Source: JAAZKA01 sp034926225
GTDB lineage: Bacteria; Bacillota; Clostridia; Oscillospirales; QAMX01
Reading direction: 5' to 3'
Assembly (NCBI GenBank): GCA_034926225.1
Contig: JAYFRF010000007.1
Span: forward strand, 1-64,000
Length of the DNA stretch: 64,000 nt
Shown here: piece after piece, positions 16,043 through 24,178 of the stretch
How positions within the stretch are numbered: the stretch's first letter is position 1
Layout of the letters: every line of letters starts with the position of its first letter
Notes under the pieces: model-generated
The model's input: the letters and a program-made list of their open reading frames with translations, nothing else
Told to the model about the DNA's origin: nothing
Databases searched by the model: none
Position numbers and translations under genes: made by a program

Positions 16043-17365
16043 ATGATGCTTTCCCTATGGTCGGATACTTCAAAGCTTCCGTGTTATGAAAGCTTGAACA
16101 AGAAAATCAAAACCGATGTGTTGATTATCGGCGGCGGAATGGCAGGCATTCTGTGTGCTTATATGCTTGAGCAGTCGGGCGTGAACTACGTCCTGGTTGA
16201 CGCGGACAGGATTTGCGGCGGTATCACAAAAAATACAACCGCAAAAATCACCTCTCAGCACGGCCTGATTTACGACTCGCTGATCCGTCGGTTCGGCACG
16301 GAAAAAGCGCGGATGTACCTTCTCGCAAATGAAGCGGCACTGGATCAGTATCGGGCGCTTTGTAAAGACATTGACTGCGATTTTGAGGAAAAGGATGCGT
16401 TTGTTTATTCCCTTGACGATCGCCGGAAGATCGAAAAAGAGCTTGCGGCCCTCGTTAAAATCGGATATTCAGCGGAATTTACGGACAGTCTGCCGCTGCC
16501 GTTTTCTATTGCCGGAGCGGTAAAGTTTTATGGCCAGGCGCAGTTTAACCCGTTGAAATTTGCGTCGGTTATCGCCAAAGATCTGCATATTTTTGAGCAT
16601 ACCACAGTCCGTGAGCTTGTAAATACAACGGCGGTGACAGATCACGGACAGATCACGGCAAATACGATCATAGTCACAACGCACTTTCCGTTTCTCAACA
16701 AGCATGGCAGTTATTTTTTGAAGATGTATCAGCATCGCTCTTATGTAATCACGTTGGAAAACGCACCGGATATTCACGGCATGTATGTGGACGAAGCGCA
16801 AAAGGGAATGTCCTTTCGCAACTACAAGGATTTGCTGCTGATCGGCGGCGGGGATCACCGCACAGGGAAGAACGGTGGGGCATGGCGGGAGCTTGAGGAG
16901 TATGCGAAAAGGCATTATCCAGACGCACGGGAAAAATACCGTTGGGCTACGCAGGACTGTATGACGCTCGACAGTGTCCCCTACATCGGCCGATATTCGG
17001 CGGGAACCACGGGGTTATATGTTGCCACCGGCTTTAATAAATGGGGCATGACCTCCTCTATGGTTTCGGCGATGCTTCTTTCGGATATGGTTCGGGACAA
17101 GGAGAATCCCTACGCACCGATCTTCTCTCCGTCCAGAACCATTCTCCGTCCGCAGCTTGCGGTCAACGCCGTTGAAGCGGTAGTAAACTTGCTTACGCCA
17201 ACGGCAAAGCGTTGTCCACACTTGGGCTGCGCGCTGAAATGGAATGCGCAGGAGCATACTTGGGATTGCCCCTGCCACGGCTCACGCTTCACAGAAGACG
17301 GTAAGCTGATTGATAATCCGGCAACCGGGGATCTGAAACGAAAGAATGGAGGCAACGTTACTTGA
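16043..17365 (+). CDS. FAD-dependent oxidoreductase with C-terminal Rieske domain
   Basis: A 440-residue protein. A DadA/glycine-oxidase type FAD domain opens with the dinucleotide motif DVLIIGGGMAGILCAYML. A C-terminal Rieske [2Fe-2S] domain carries CPHLGC and CPCHGS. The combination predicts an amine or amino-acid type oxidoreductase passing electrons to a one-electron partner; the substrate is unknown. The start at 16043 is preferred (GGCGGTG 5 bases upstream); an in-frame ATG at 15995 lacks a site. Its stop overlaps the start of the DUF255 gene by 4 bases, implying a joint function. Confidence 0.85.
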   Translation: MMLSLWSDTSKLPCYESLNKKIKTDVLIIGGGMAGILCAYMLEQSGVNYVLVDADRICGGITKNTTAKITSQHGLIYDSLIRRFGTEKARMYLLANEAALDQYRALCKDIDCDFEEKDAFVYSLDDRRKIEKELAALVKIGYSAEFTDSLPLPFSIAGAVKFYGQAQFNPLKFASVIAKDLHIFEHTTVRELVNTTAVTDHGQITANTIIVTTHFPFLNKHGSYFLKMYQHRSYVITLENAPDIHGMYVDEAQKGMSFRNYKDLLLIGGGDHRTGKNGGAWRELEEYAKRHYPDAREKYRWATQDCMTLDSVPYIGRYSAGTTGLYVATGFNKWGMTSSMVSAMLLSDMVRDKENPYAPIFSPSRTILRPQLAVNAVEAVVNLLTPTAKRCPHLGCALKWNAQEHTWDCPCHGSRFTEDGKLIDNPATGDLKRKNGGNVT

Positions 17366-19305
17366 GTAATCATTTAAAGAGTCAGACAAGCCCATATCTT
17401 TTGCAGCATGCGGAAAACCCGGTGGACTGGTATCCCTGGAGCAGCGAAGCATTCGATCTGGCAAAAAAAGAAGATAAACCTATTTTCCTGAGCATCGGCT
17501 ACTCTACCTGCCATTGGTGCCATGTCATGGCGCATGAAAGCTTTGAGGATCGAGAAATCGCGGATATTTTAAATCGATATTTCGTTTCCATAAAGGTGGA
17601 TAAGGAAGAGCGGCCGGATATTGACAGCATTTATATGGCGGTTTGTCAGGCGTTCACCGGCAGCGGCGGATGGCCGACCAGTATTTTTATGACTGCCGAT
17701 CAAAAACCGTTTTTTGCCGGGACCTATTTCCCCAAAACTTCCCGTCACGGTTCCATCGGGCTGAAGGAGCTGCTTTTGACCGTTCATGAGAGATGGCGGG
17801 ACGATCGTGAATCGCTCACCCGCTCGGCGGAGGATATCACCGCCGCCTTGAAACAAAAACGGGTGCAGCCGTCGCAGGCGGATGACCGAATACTGGATGA
17901 TGCGGTTCGTCAGTATAAGAGCAGCTATGACAATCAGTTCGGCGGTTTTGGTGACGCGCCGAAATTCCCCTCCCCCCACAACCTCATATTTTTAATGACG
18001 CAATTTCAAAAGCACGGGGATAGCGAAGCGCTAAAAATGGCGGAAATGACGCTCTTGCAGATGTATTCCGGCGGCATGTTTGATCATATCGGCTACGGTT
18101 TTTGCCGTTATTCTACCGACAGGTATTTTTTGGTCCCACACTTTGAAAAAATGCTGTATGACAATGCCTTACTGATACTCGCCTACTGTAAGGCGTACGA
18201 AATCACGAAAAAGCCTTTTTACAAAGAAACCGCCAAGAAAACCACTTATTTTATTCTAAGTGAAATGACTTCGAAAGACGGCGCTTTTTTTAGTGCGCAG
18301 GATGCGGACAGCGACGGAGAGGAAGGCAAATTCTATCTGTTTGAGCCGGAGGAAATCATTCGGCTTCTGGGTGAAAAGGATGGTACGGCATTTAACCGGT
18401 ATTACGGCATCACAAAGGACGGCAACTTTGAAGGGAAAAGTATCCCCAATCTCCTGCATACCGGTTCCTTCACCGATTCCTTTGACGCCCTTTTGCCAAA
18501 GCTCCGCACCTATCGCCATCAGCGAAACCGTCTGCATACCGACGACAAAATCCTGACCTCATGGAATTCGCTGATGATTGCGGCGCTTTGCTCCCTATAT
18601 AGAATCAGCCGTAATCGGGAGTATCTAAACGCGGCGAAAAAAGCGCAGAGCTTTATCGAGAGAGAACTGTGTGATCACGGCGCGCTGTACGTCAGCTTCC
18701 GGGATGGTAAGCGTGGGGGGAAAGGTTTTCTTGACGACTACGCGAACTTTTCGTTTGCCTTGCTTTCATTATATGGCGCGACCCTTGACAGCACTTATCT
18801 TTACCGTGCGGATTCGTTTGCAAAGAAAGCCGTGTCGGACTTTTTCGACGGCGAACACGGCGGCTTTTATCTCTACGGCAGGGAGAATGAAACCCTGATC
18901 TTTCACCCAAAGGAGAGCTATGACGGTGCTATGCCCAGCGGAAACTCCGTCATGGCCTGTGTCCTTGTACGCTTGTATGCGTTGACCCAAAGTAAGGAAA
19001 CGGAAATGATCCTGCGAAAACAACTTGATTTCATGTACAGTGAAGCCGAAAAGTATCCCGCGGGGCATGCCATGTTTTTGACGGCGCTTTCCGATTACTT
19101 TGATCCCCCGCATATGATTACGGCGGTCTTGAAGGAGCCGGAAGACATCCTGGATTTGCCTTTTTTAACAAGCCTAGACAGTATTGTACGGGTTCTGAGG
19201 ACGCCCACTGACGATTATCCGCAAAAGAATCAAAGGACCACTTTCTATGTATGCCGCGGGAAAAGCTGCCTGCCGCCGACGAATGATCTGGACTTTATGG
19301 AGTAA
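17362..19305 (+). CDS. DUF255/YyaL-type thioredoxin-like protein (SSP411 family)
   Basis: A 647-residue protein starting at TTG with GGAGG 10 bases upstream. Residues 1-160 are the DUF255 thioredoxin-like domain: SPYLLQHAENPVDWYPW, then the CHWCHVM redox motif near residue 50 and GGWPTSIFM. The rest is an alpha/alpha-toroid of the N-acylglucosamine epimerase/glycosidase type (about 180-560). It is a full-length member of the conserved SSP411/YyaL family, whose biochemical role is unresolved. Overlap with the FAD/Rieske gene suggests redox cooperation. Confidence 0.88.
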   Translation: MSNHLKSQTSPYLLQHAENPVDWYPWSSEAFDLAKKEDKPIFLSIGYSTCHWCHVMAHESFEDREIADILNRYFVSIKVDKEERPDIDSIYMAVCQAFTGSGGWPTSIFMTADQKPFFAGTYFPKTSRHGSIGLKELLLTVHERWRDDRESLTRSAEDITAALKQKRVQPSQADDRILDDAVRQYKSSYDNQFGGFGDAPKFPSPHNLIFLMTQFQKHGDSEALKMAEMTLLQMYSGGMFDHIGYGFCRYSTDRYFLVPHFEKMLYDNALLILAYCKAYEITKKPFYKETAKKTTYFILSEMTSKDGAFFSAQDADSDGEEGKFYLFEPEEIIRLLGEKDGTAFNRYYGITKDGNFEGKSIPNLLHTGSFTDSFDALLPKLRTYRHQRNRLHTDDKILTSWNSLMIAALCSLYRISRNREYLNAAKKAQSFIERELCDHGALYVSFRDGKRGGKGFLDDYANFSFALLSLYGATLDSTYLYRADSFAKKAVSDFFDGEHGGFYLYGRENETLIFHPKESYDGAMPSGNSVMACVLVRLYALTQSKETEMILRKQLDFMYSEAEKYPAGHAMFLTALSDYFDPPHMITAVLKEPEDILDLPFLTSLDSIVRVLRTPTDDYPQKNQRTTFYVCRGKSCLPPTNDLDFME

Positions 19306-19347
19306 AACAGATCAAAAGTAACAGGCATCCAAACGAGTTAATAAAAA

Positions 19348-19385
19348 AGCGCCGCCCGACTTGATATTCGGGCGGCGCTTCTTTG
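19348..19385. terminator. Bidirectional terminator
   Basis: GCGCCGCCCGA and TCGGGCGGCGC form a perfect 11-base stem, with TTCTTT on the plus side and TTTTTTATT on the minus side. It ends both the FAD/DUF255 unit and the convergent eight-gene operon. Confidence 0.88.
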
Positions 19386-19418
19386 GTAAAATAAAGCCTT
19401 GGCATGAATACGAAACAA

Positions 19419-19976
19419 TCAGGCGTTATTCTGAATTTTCATAATTTTTATCACGCACCGGCTGCCGCCGGCTTTCACGCTCTCGATCAGCTCGACTTCC
19501 GTATCGCAGCCGAGAACATAATCAAATAGCTCCTTTGCGTAACCGAGCGTGCAAAGACACCATGTCGGCGAAACCGGCCCGCTTACACGTTTGACACAGG
19601 AACAGTAACAAGTCGGATACGAAAAAAACAGGGCCTCGCCTTCATACCATACAGGATGCAGTGTCGAATACACGTCGTTGTATTTCTCGCAGAATTCATC
19701 AAGGCTTCCGGCTTCGTCATAGATACGCTTCGTATTCGTCTTTTCTTTGTCACCGACGTGACAGGAACAGGACATACGGAGTATTTTTATCTGCTCGGGC
19801 GTATACTTCGCTTCCAGATAAGCGCAAACTTCCTTCGCCCACTTGTATTTTCGCAGGTAATCTGCGGATTTTGACAGCGGCAGCGCTTCGGCGAATTCCA
19901 GCGCATCCGTTTGGCCGAACATTTCTTCGATCCCGTTACATATCCGGATTCCCTGTACATTTGTCATCTGCGGCAT
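19419..19976 (-). CDS. Cysteine-rich protein, DUF6144-like (paralogue A)
   Basis: A 185-residue protein starting at 19976 with AAGGAG 8 bases upstream. It has at least nine cysteines in fixed groups: SCSCHVG, TCYCSCV, WCLCTLG and the final GGSRCVIKI. The same order occurs in the gene at 23184-23861 of this operon (SCACCTG, YCPCLV, YCRCCGG, EPCVMEF), so the two are diverged paralogues. The cysteine pattern suggests a metal or Fe-S site. The family may be DUF6144, a label I hold with low certainty. It is the last gene of the operon. Confidence 0.7.
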   Translation of the reverse strand: MPQMTNVQGIRICNGIEEMFGQTDALEFAEALPLSKSADYLRKYKWAKEVCAYLEAKYTPEQIKILRMSCSCHVGDKEKTNTKRIYDEAGSLDEFCEKYNDVYSTLHPVWYEGEALFFSYPTCYCSCVKRVSGPVSPTWCLCTLGYAKELFDYVLGCDTEVELIESVKAGGSRCVIKIMKIQNNA

Positions 19977-20839
19977 TGATTTCGCTCCTTTTCCGCAAGT
20001 AAGGTATAAAAAGTAACCCATTTGCTTGGTTTCCCAACCCGCTCCTTTGGTAAATAGGATTTTGTCAAGGTTCCTTTCAACACGACTCTTGCACAATCGT
20101 CCTTGTAACCACTTAATATGTCCCAAGCCTCGGCAAGCCATGGCTCATTGCCAAAACCGAGTGCGGAAAACGCTTCGACTACATTTTGCAGACCTACCCG
20201 CATGACCTCAAACGGATAAAAGGTATCTATCGTTCGCCAGCCTGGTCGGGCATTCAGGACAAGAACCTCCCTATTGTCTGTCCGGTAAAATACATTGTGA
20301 TTCTTAAAATATTGTATGAGTGTATCCGTATACGGACATTCGATGTTTCGCTTCCTGCATTCAGCGGCAAGAAGCAGTGCGTGCAAATTCGCTTTATAAC
20401 AGCTTTTAGGGGTATACTTTAACTTCTCGACCCTGTGCCGGCATAGAAATCCGCCATCCGGCAAGGCGTATCCGGCTGCTTTGGCAATGCTGGCTTTCAC
20501 GGTTTCGTCATCGCAAACCCCGAGCTTTACCAACGCTCGCAGCAGCATAAAATCTCCGCAATTGCAGTCAAAAACAGTATAGAGCCCATCAATCGCTTTT
20601 TTCAAGCAATCCGGCGGAATATCTTCATAAGATAGCCCGCATTCCGCAAGCGCGGTTATATAATAAGTATACCAGAGTCCGTTTGTCTCATGCCAATTCT
20701 CGGGAAGCTTGCTCATTATCCAACCCTTTGATGCGGCTATATCGGCAGATTGATTCAACACTTCAGTCATCACTAGATACCGAACCGCGGGATTGTCGTC
20801 TTCAAGAAGCCAGCTGATTACTTCGTTATATCTTTCCAT
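19964..20839 (-). CDS. Uncharacterised helical-repeat protein
   Basis: A 291-residue protein, alpha-helical throughout, with a repeat-like arrangement reminiscent of HEAT or prenyltransferase-type toroids (LLEDDNPAVRYLVMTEVL at the start is HEAT-like). Cysteines are present but not paired in motifs. The start is placed at ATG 20839; a TTG at 20857 is an alternative. It overlaps the upstream gene by 14 bases and the downstream gene by 13 bases, so it is translationally locked into the operon. I recognise no enzymatic motif. Confidence 0.65.
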   Translation of the reverse strand: MERYNEVISWLLEDDNPAVRYLVMTEVLNQSADIAASKGWIMSKLPENWHETNGLWYTYYITALAECGLSYEDIPPDCLKKAIDGLYTVFDCNCGDFMLLRALVKLGVCDDETVKASIAKAAGYALPDGGFLCRHRVEKLKYTPKSCYKANLHALLLAAECRKRNIECPYTDTLIQYFKNHNVFYRTDNREVLVLNARPGWRTIDTFYPFEVMRVGLQNVVEAFSALGFGNEPWLAEAWDILSGYKDDCARVVLKGTLTKSYLPKERVGKPSKWVTFYTLLAEKERNQCRR

Positions 20840-21647
20840 GATAAAGTCCCATATCAAAATATAATCTCCCGTCCTTGCCGCTCACATACGGCTGACGGTC
20901 CTTGATGTATGCGTATTCGGGGTATCGAGCCAGCGCGTTTCGTATGATGCACAGCAGCATTGGATGGAGGATCTTGTCTTGCTCGCTGTTCATGACGCAG
21001 CTTTTGCTTGTCAGCCAATGGAGCATTTCGGCTTTGTATAGATCGATTTCCGGTTTTGCTATGTCGAAGGGCATCTCGGTCAGGCATAGCCAGTAATACC
21101 ATTTTATATACCACGGACGCTTTTTATCATCTATATGGCGTCTATAATTATCCATACGGTCTTGCATCCAGACGGTCTCCCCCGGAGCGGATGCCGCAAG
21201 AAATCTCAGCACGACCAGGGCGGTGTCAAAGCATTCCCCTACCCCATCGTCTTCGCTGCTATAGCAGGTGGTTTTCAGCCTAGCGAGCGTTTTTCCGACC
21301 ATCCGCTGCACTTCCGGATCGTCCTGTGCAAACAGATATAATAACCGCAGGATCTCCAGTTCGTACATATTGGCGGAAAGAATATGCGTTTTCGGTGTCT
21401 GATTTAATATAGTTTTATATTTTTTGCCGTCATTGTATGGCGGAATGAAAAACGCCGGATACATCTGCCGACCGGCCGCATCGGTATTGCCCGGGAACTT
21501 CACGCCGATGTAAAACCTCTCCGCCTGCTCGAGGGTGCTTCTTGACGACATAAGCTGAAGGACGATGTTTCGCTTATGCGCGTCGTTTAGTGTGTCACCC
21601 TCGATCAGTCGGTGGTTAGTTTGAATCATCCATTCATATGCGGTCAT
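20826..21647 (-). CDS. Uncharacterised protein of MerR-headed operon
   Basis: A 273-residue soluble protein, mainly helical, with a Trp/Tyr-rich central segment (KRPWYIKWYYWLCLTEMP) and no signal peptide, membrane segment or familiar motif. It lies 40 bases downstream of the papain-like gene and overlaps the next one. Its fixed place among overlapping genes suggests it works with them. Function unknown. Confidence 0.6.
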   Translation of the reverse strand: MTAYEWMIQTNHRLIEGDTLNDAHKRNIVLQLMSSRSTLEQAERFYIGVKFPGNTDAAGRQMYPAFFIPPYNDGKKYKTILNQTPKTHILSANMYELEILRLLYLFAQDDPEVQRMVGKTLARLKTTCYSSEDDGVGECFDTALVVLRFLAASAPGETVWMQDRMDNYRRHIDDKKRPWYIKWYYWLCLTEMPFDIAKPEIDLYKAEMLHWLTSKSCVMNSEQDKILHPMLLCIIRNALARYPEYAYIKDRQPYVSGKDGRLYFDMGLYHGKI

Positions 21648-21687
21648 ATTTTTACCCCATGTTTTATACCTTGCCGCTCCGACAGGA

Positions 21688-22818
21688 TTATAACCCTATT
21701 TCCCCCAACGCGCATATGCCTTCCAGTACCGCGCGATCGTTGTCAAATACAATCTGAAACAGTCGCTTCAATTCCTCTTTGTGTTCCAGCAGTCTTGCGC
21801 CCGAATCGGGAACGGGGCCATAACCTGTTGACGGACCGATGCCAAGCTGGCCCCATATCTTCCAGCAGACACCGTGGGTCTCGTTGTTGTGATCGCGGAG
21901 ATAGCGGTCAAAAAGCAGACCGCCGAGGCTTCCTTTCAGCGTGTCGTCATCGGTCAGCGAGGTCAGCAGCGTATCGTGGGCGCAAAAAGCTTCCGCCGCA
22001 TGCCACCTCGCTTCAATCGGCATTCCCGTGATACCGCCGAGCATTGCCGCCCTTTCAAACGCATTGTCGGGTGACGCTGTGTCAATGACAGCGTTAATCT
22101 GCACCTCCAGCCGTCCGTGCGACGGGTGGGAGAGCGTTTCGACGATTCGGCGAAGCACGTCATCCAGCGTGACTGTTCTTTCACGGCGCCCCGTTACGAT
22201 TATGGCGTCGACAAAGCAGTCACACCAATCCTCCAACACGAACAGATCCTCCCGGTAGTCCGCCTTATCGGACAGCGTGTGACTCGCAGAATCCAGCCCG
22301 ATAAACGCGCTGTCTTCGTATCCTGTTATAGCCTGCCAAGCGGTGTCCGGCCCAAAGGGGGAACTGCCGCCGAGGCGTGCGCAAACAGGGAAACCCGCGT
22401 CGATTGATTCCCGGACAGCTGCGTATATTTCATCCTGCGGCGCGCCCTTTCGGATGCGCTTCCAGCGCAGTCCCGCAAGCGCCATGATGGAATCGACGAA
22501 CGCGTCCGGCCAGCGCCAGCCGATTTCCACACCGGGCATCGAATGATGCTCCACCTCGTCATCCTCCGGATAATCGAAGCAGAATGCGACTCCTGTCGCG
22601 GCAAGCAGCGTATGGTACAGCATCAGATGATGCTTTTGCAGTGTTGTCTTTGCGCAGCCGCCGCAGTGATCGCAGTATTTCCCGTTTGGAGCGCACCAGT
22701 ACGGGGTATCCTCGGTTATCCCGAGCGCGGGAAGCAGCGCGGTCGAAACCGCGCAGAAAAACGGGTCGCTCTGCGCGTCGAACGGATACTGCACGGCACC
22801 CGGTATGATTTTCGCCAT
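21688..22818 (-). CDS. Papain-like/BtrH-like fold protein
   Basis: A 376-residue protein with GGAG 9 bases before the ATG. The layout resembles BtrH/C39-like papain-fold domains: Cys in FFCAVSTALL near residue 20, then a GFPVCARLGG strand and an AWQAITGYED strand where active members normally place the catalytic His before the hydrophobic run. Here that position is not His, so peptidase activity is doubtful and ligand or acyl binding is more likely. A Cys-rich insert (YCDHCGGCAK) could hold a metal. The MerR regulator of the operon ends in a related domain. Confidence 0.6.
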   Translation of the reverse strand: MAKIIPGAVQYPFDAQSDPFFCAVSTALLPALGITEDTPYWCAPNGKYCDHCGGCAKTTLQKHHLMLYHTLLAATGVAFCFDYPEDDEVEHHSMPGVEIGWRWPDAFVDSIMALAGLRWKRIRKGAPQDEIYAAVRESIDAGFPVCARLGGSSPFGPDTAWQAITGYEDSAFIGLDSASHTLSDKADYREDLFVLEDWCDCFVDAIIVTGRRERTVTLDDVLRRIVETLSHPSHGRLEVQINAVIDTASPDNAFERAAMLGGITGMPIEARWHAAEAFCAHDTLLTSLTDDDTLKGSLGGLLFDRYLRDHNNETHGVCWKIWGQLGIGPSTGYGPVPDSGARLLEHKEELKRLFQIVFDNDRAVLEGICALGEIGL

Positions 22819-22824
22819 ACTTTT

Positions 22825-23124
22825 TTACTCCTTTTTCATCCGACGCGCTTCCCATACGGCTTTCGTCACACGCAGGGCGCAAAATTCAAAGCGATCCCTG
22901 GTGCCGTCCGGGTTTCCCCGGACGGCGTTGTCAATCCATGTGGCGTTCACTTCCATGCCGAGCTTATAAAGTGGCGCGAGCTTTTTTTCGTCACGCAGCG
23001 CCCAAACGGCGATCACGGCGCCGACGGGGTAGCTTGCAAAGCAGTAATCATATAGAATGCTGTGCGCTTCGTACTCGTAATCACGGCCGCAATAAGCGGA
23101 GTTCATGACGTGGCCGATGTCCAT
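22825..23124 (-). CDS. Uncharacterised small protein
   Basis: A 99-residue product from ATG 23124, with a weak GAG-type site upstream. The frame is open further up, to about 23496, across the end of the neighbouring gene, so a rare start or a lost start is possible. The sequence (YCGRDYEYEAHSILYDYCFASYPVG) is aromatic and contains three Cys; no motif is recognised. It ends 6 bases before the papain-like gene. Coding is supported by tight packing rather than by family recognition. Confidence 0.5.
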   Translation of the reverse strand: MDIGHVMNSAYCGRDYEYEAHSILYDYCFASYPVGAVIAVWALRDEKKLAPLYKLGMEVNATWIDNAVRGNPDGTRDRFEFCALRVTKAVWEARRMKKE

Positions 23125-23183
23125 CTCGTTTTTCTCGTTTACGCCGTTGAAATAAATGAAGCAGACGACCTTCGCAAGTGCTT

Positions 23184-23861
23184 TTATCTCGACCGCCCAG
23201 AACTTTCCATGCAGACGCCTCGCCCGTCGTCGCGGTCGGGGTCGGCTGTTTGCGGTGCGTCCTGCAAAACGGTGAATTCCATGACGCACGGTTCTTTTCC
23301 CGCGGAGGATAGCTGTGAGGAGCGGATACGCAGCGCGGTTTTTACGCCGAGCGCCGTTTCCAGATGTCCCTTGATATGTCCGCCACAGCAGCGACAGTAC
23401 GACACCGGCATCGGTTCCTCCGTCACAACCAGGCAAGGGCAGTACGCTTTCTCCGCGTTTTCCGCGAAACGTACAACGATCCGTCCGTCCTCCCATCGGG
23501 CGCTGTGGCCGACGATCAACTTTGCTGCGTCGAGCGCCTTCAGACGCGCGTCGACCGTCTCGTTATTCCGATAGATTTTCTGTGCGAGCCTGCGCCGCTC
23601 ACCGCCGGTACAGCACGCGCAGGACTCGCGGATTTCATTAACCAGTTCAACCGGCAAAAGCGCGTCAAGCCGCCGCATAGCGTCGTGGAACCACTCGGTC
23701 GTGCGCAGATCCTTCGGTTTTGTAATCTGTTCGCCTCCCTCGAGAATCTGCGCGGCGACAGTCTCCTCCACGCCGAAACGTTTCAGAGCCTCAGCAAGAT
23801 GGCGCACCTTCGCGGTGCTTTTGGCAAAGGCTTTTGGATCGTATGCGCGTTTTATTTTCAT
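23184..23861 (-). CDS. Cysteine-rich protein, DUF6144-like (paralogue B)
   Basis: A 225-residue protein sharing the cysteine order of the gene at 19419-19976: SCACCTG, YCPCLVV, SYCRCCGGHIKGHLE and EPCVMEFTV. Between the first two groups lies a conserved R/K-rich helix with KIYRN versus KRIYDE in the paralogue. Eight or more Cys and one His would suit an Fe-S or zinc site. It starts in a 4-base overlap with the small Cys-rich gene upstream. Two paralogues within one operon argue for a heteromer or for two related substrates. Function unknown. Confidence 0.7.
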   Translation of the reverse strand: MKIKRAYDPKAFAKSTAKVRHLAEALKRFGVEETVAAQILEGGEQITKPKDLRTTEWFHDAMRRLDALLPVELVNEIRESCACCTGGERRRLAQKIYRNNETVDARLKALDAAKLIVGHSARWEDGRIVVRFAENAEKAYCPCLVVTEEPMPVSYCRCCGGHIKGHLETALGVKTALRIRSSQLSSAGKEPCVMEFTVLQDAPQTADPDRDDGRGVCMESSGRSR

Positions 23862-24094
23862 TCTCCCGCCTTCACCGCATCGGCAAGCTTATCAAAAAAC
23901 GCCTCCTTCGTATCGCACACCGTAAATTCGCCGTTCAGATAGCCGAAGCATTTTCCCGCCAGCTCTGGGCACTTGTTGGCGCATTTCCCGATGCAGCCGG
24001 TGGAATAGTCCTTCGTTTTCACCTTGCCCTTCAGCTCAGCAACGTCGAAACCGGAACATTTTTTACACACGCGTACTTTTTTGGGTTCTGCCAT
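23858..24094 (-). CDS. Small cysteine-rich protein, ferredoxin-like or DUF1450-like
   Basis: A 78-residue protein, start 24094 with AAGGAG 9 bases upstream. Six Cys occur as VCKKC, GCIGKCANKC and GKCF, with one more near the C-terminus (VCDTKEAF). The order is reminiscent of thioredoxin-like [2Fe-2S] or DUF1450-type proteins. An electron carrier or metal-binding role is inferred, not shown. It lies between the MerR regulator and Cys-rich paralogue B, whose start it overlaps. Confidence 0.65.
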   Translation of the reverse strand: MAEPKKVRVCKKCSGFDVAELKGKVKTKDYSTGCIGKCANKCPELAGKCFGYLNGEFTVCDTKEAFFDKLADAVKAGE

Positions 24095-24178
24095 GACCAT
24101 GCACTCCTTCAATATAAGTTTGTCTTGGGTTTATGTAAAAAATATGGCGCTCTGTTTTTGGGAAAGATATAGCCTTTT

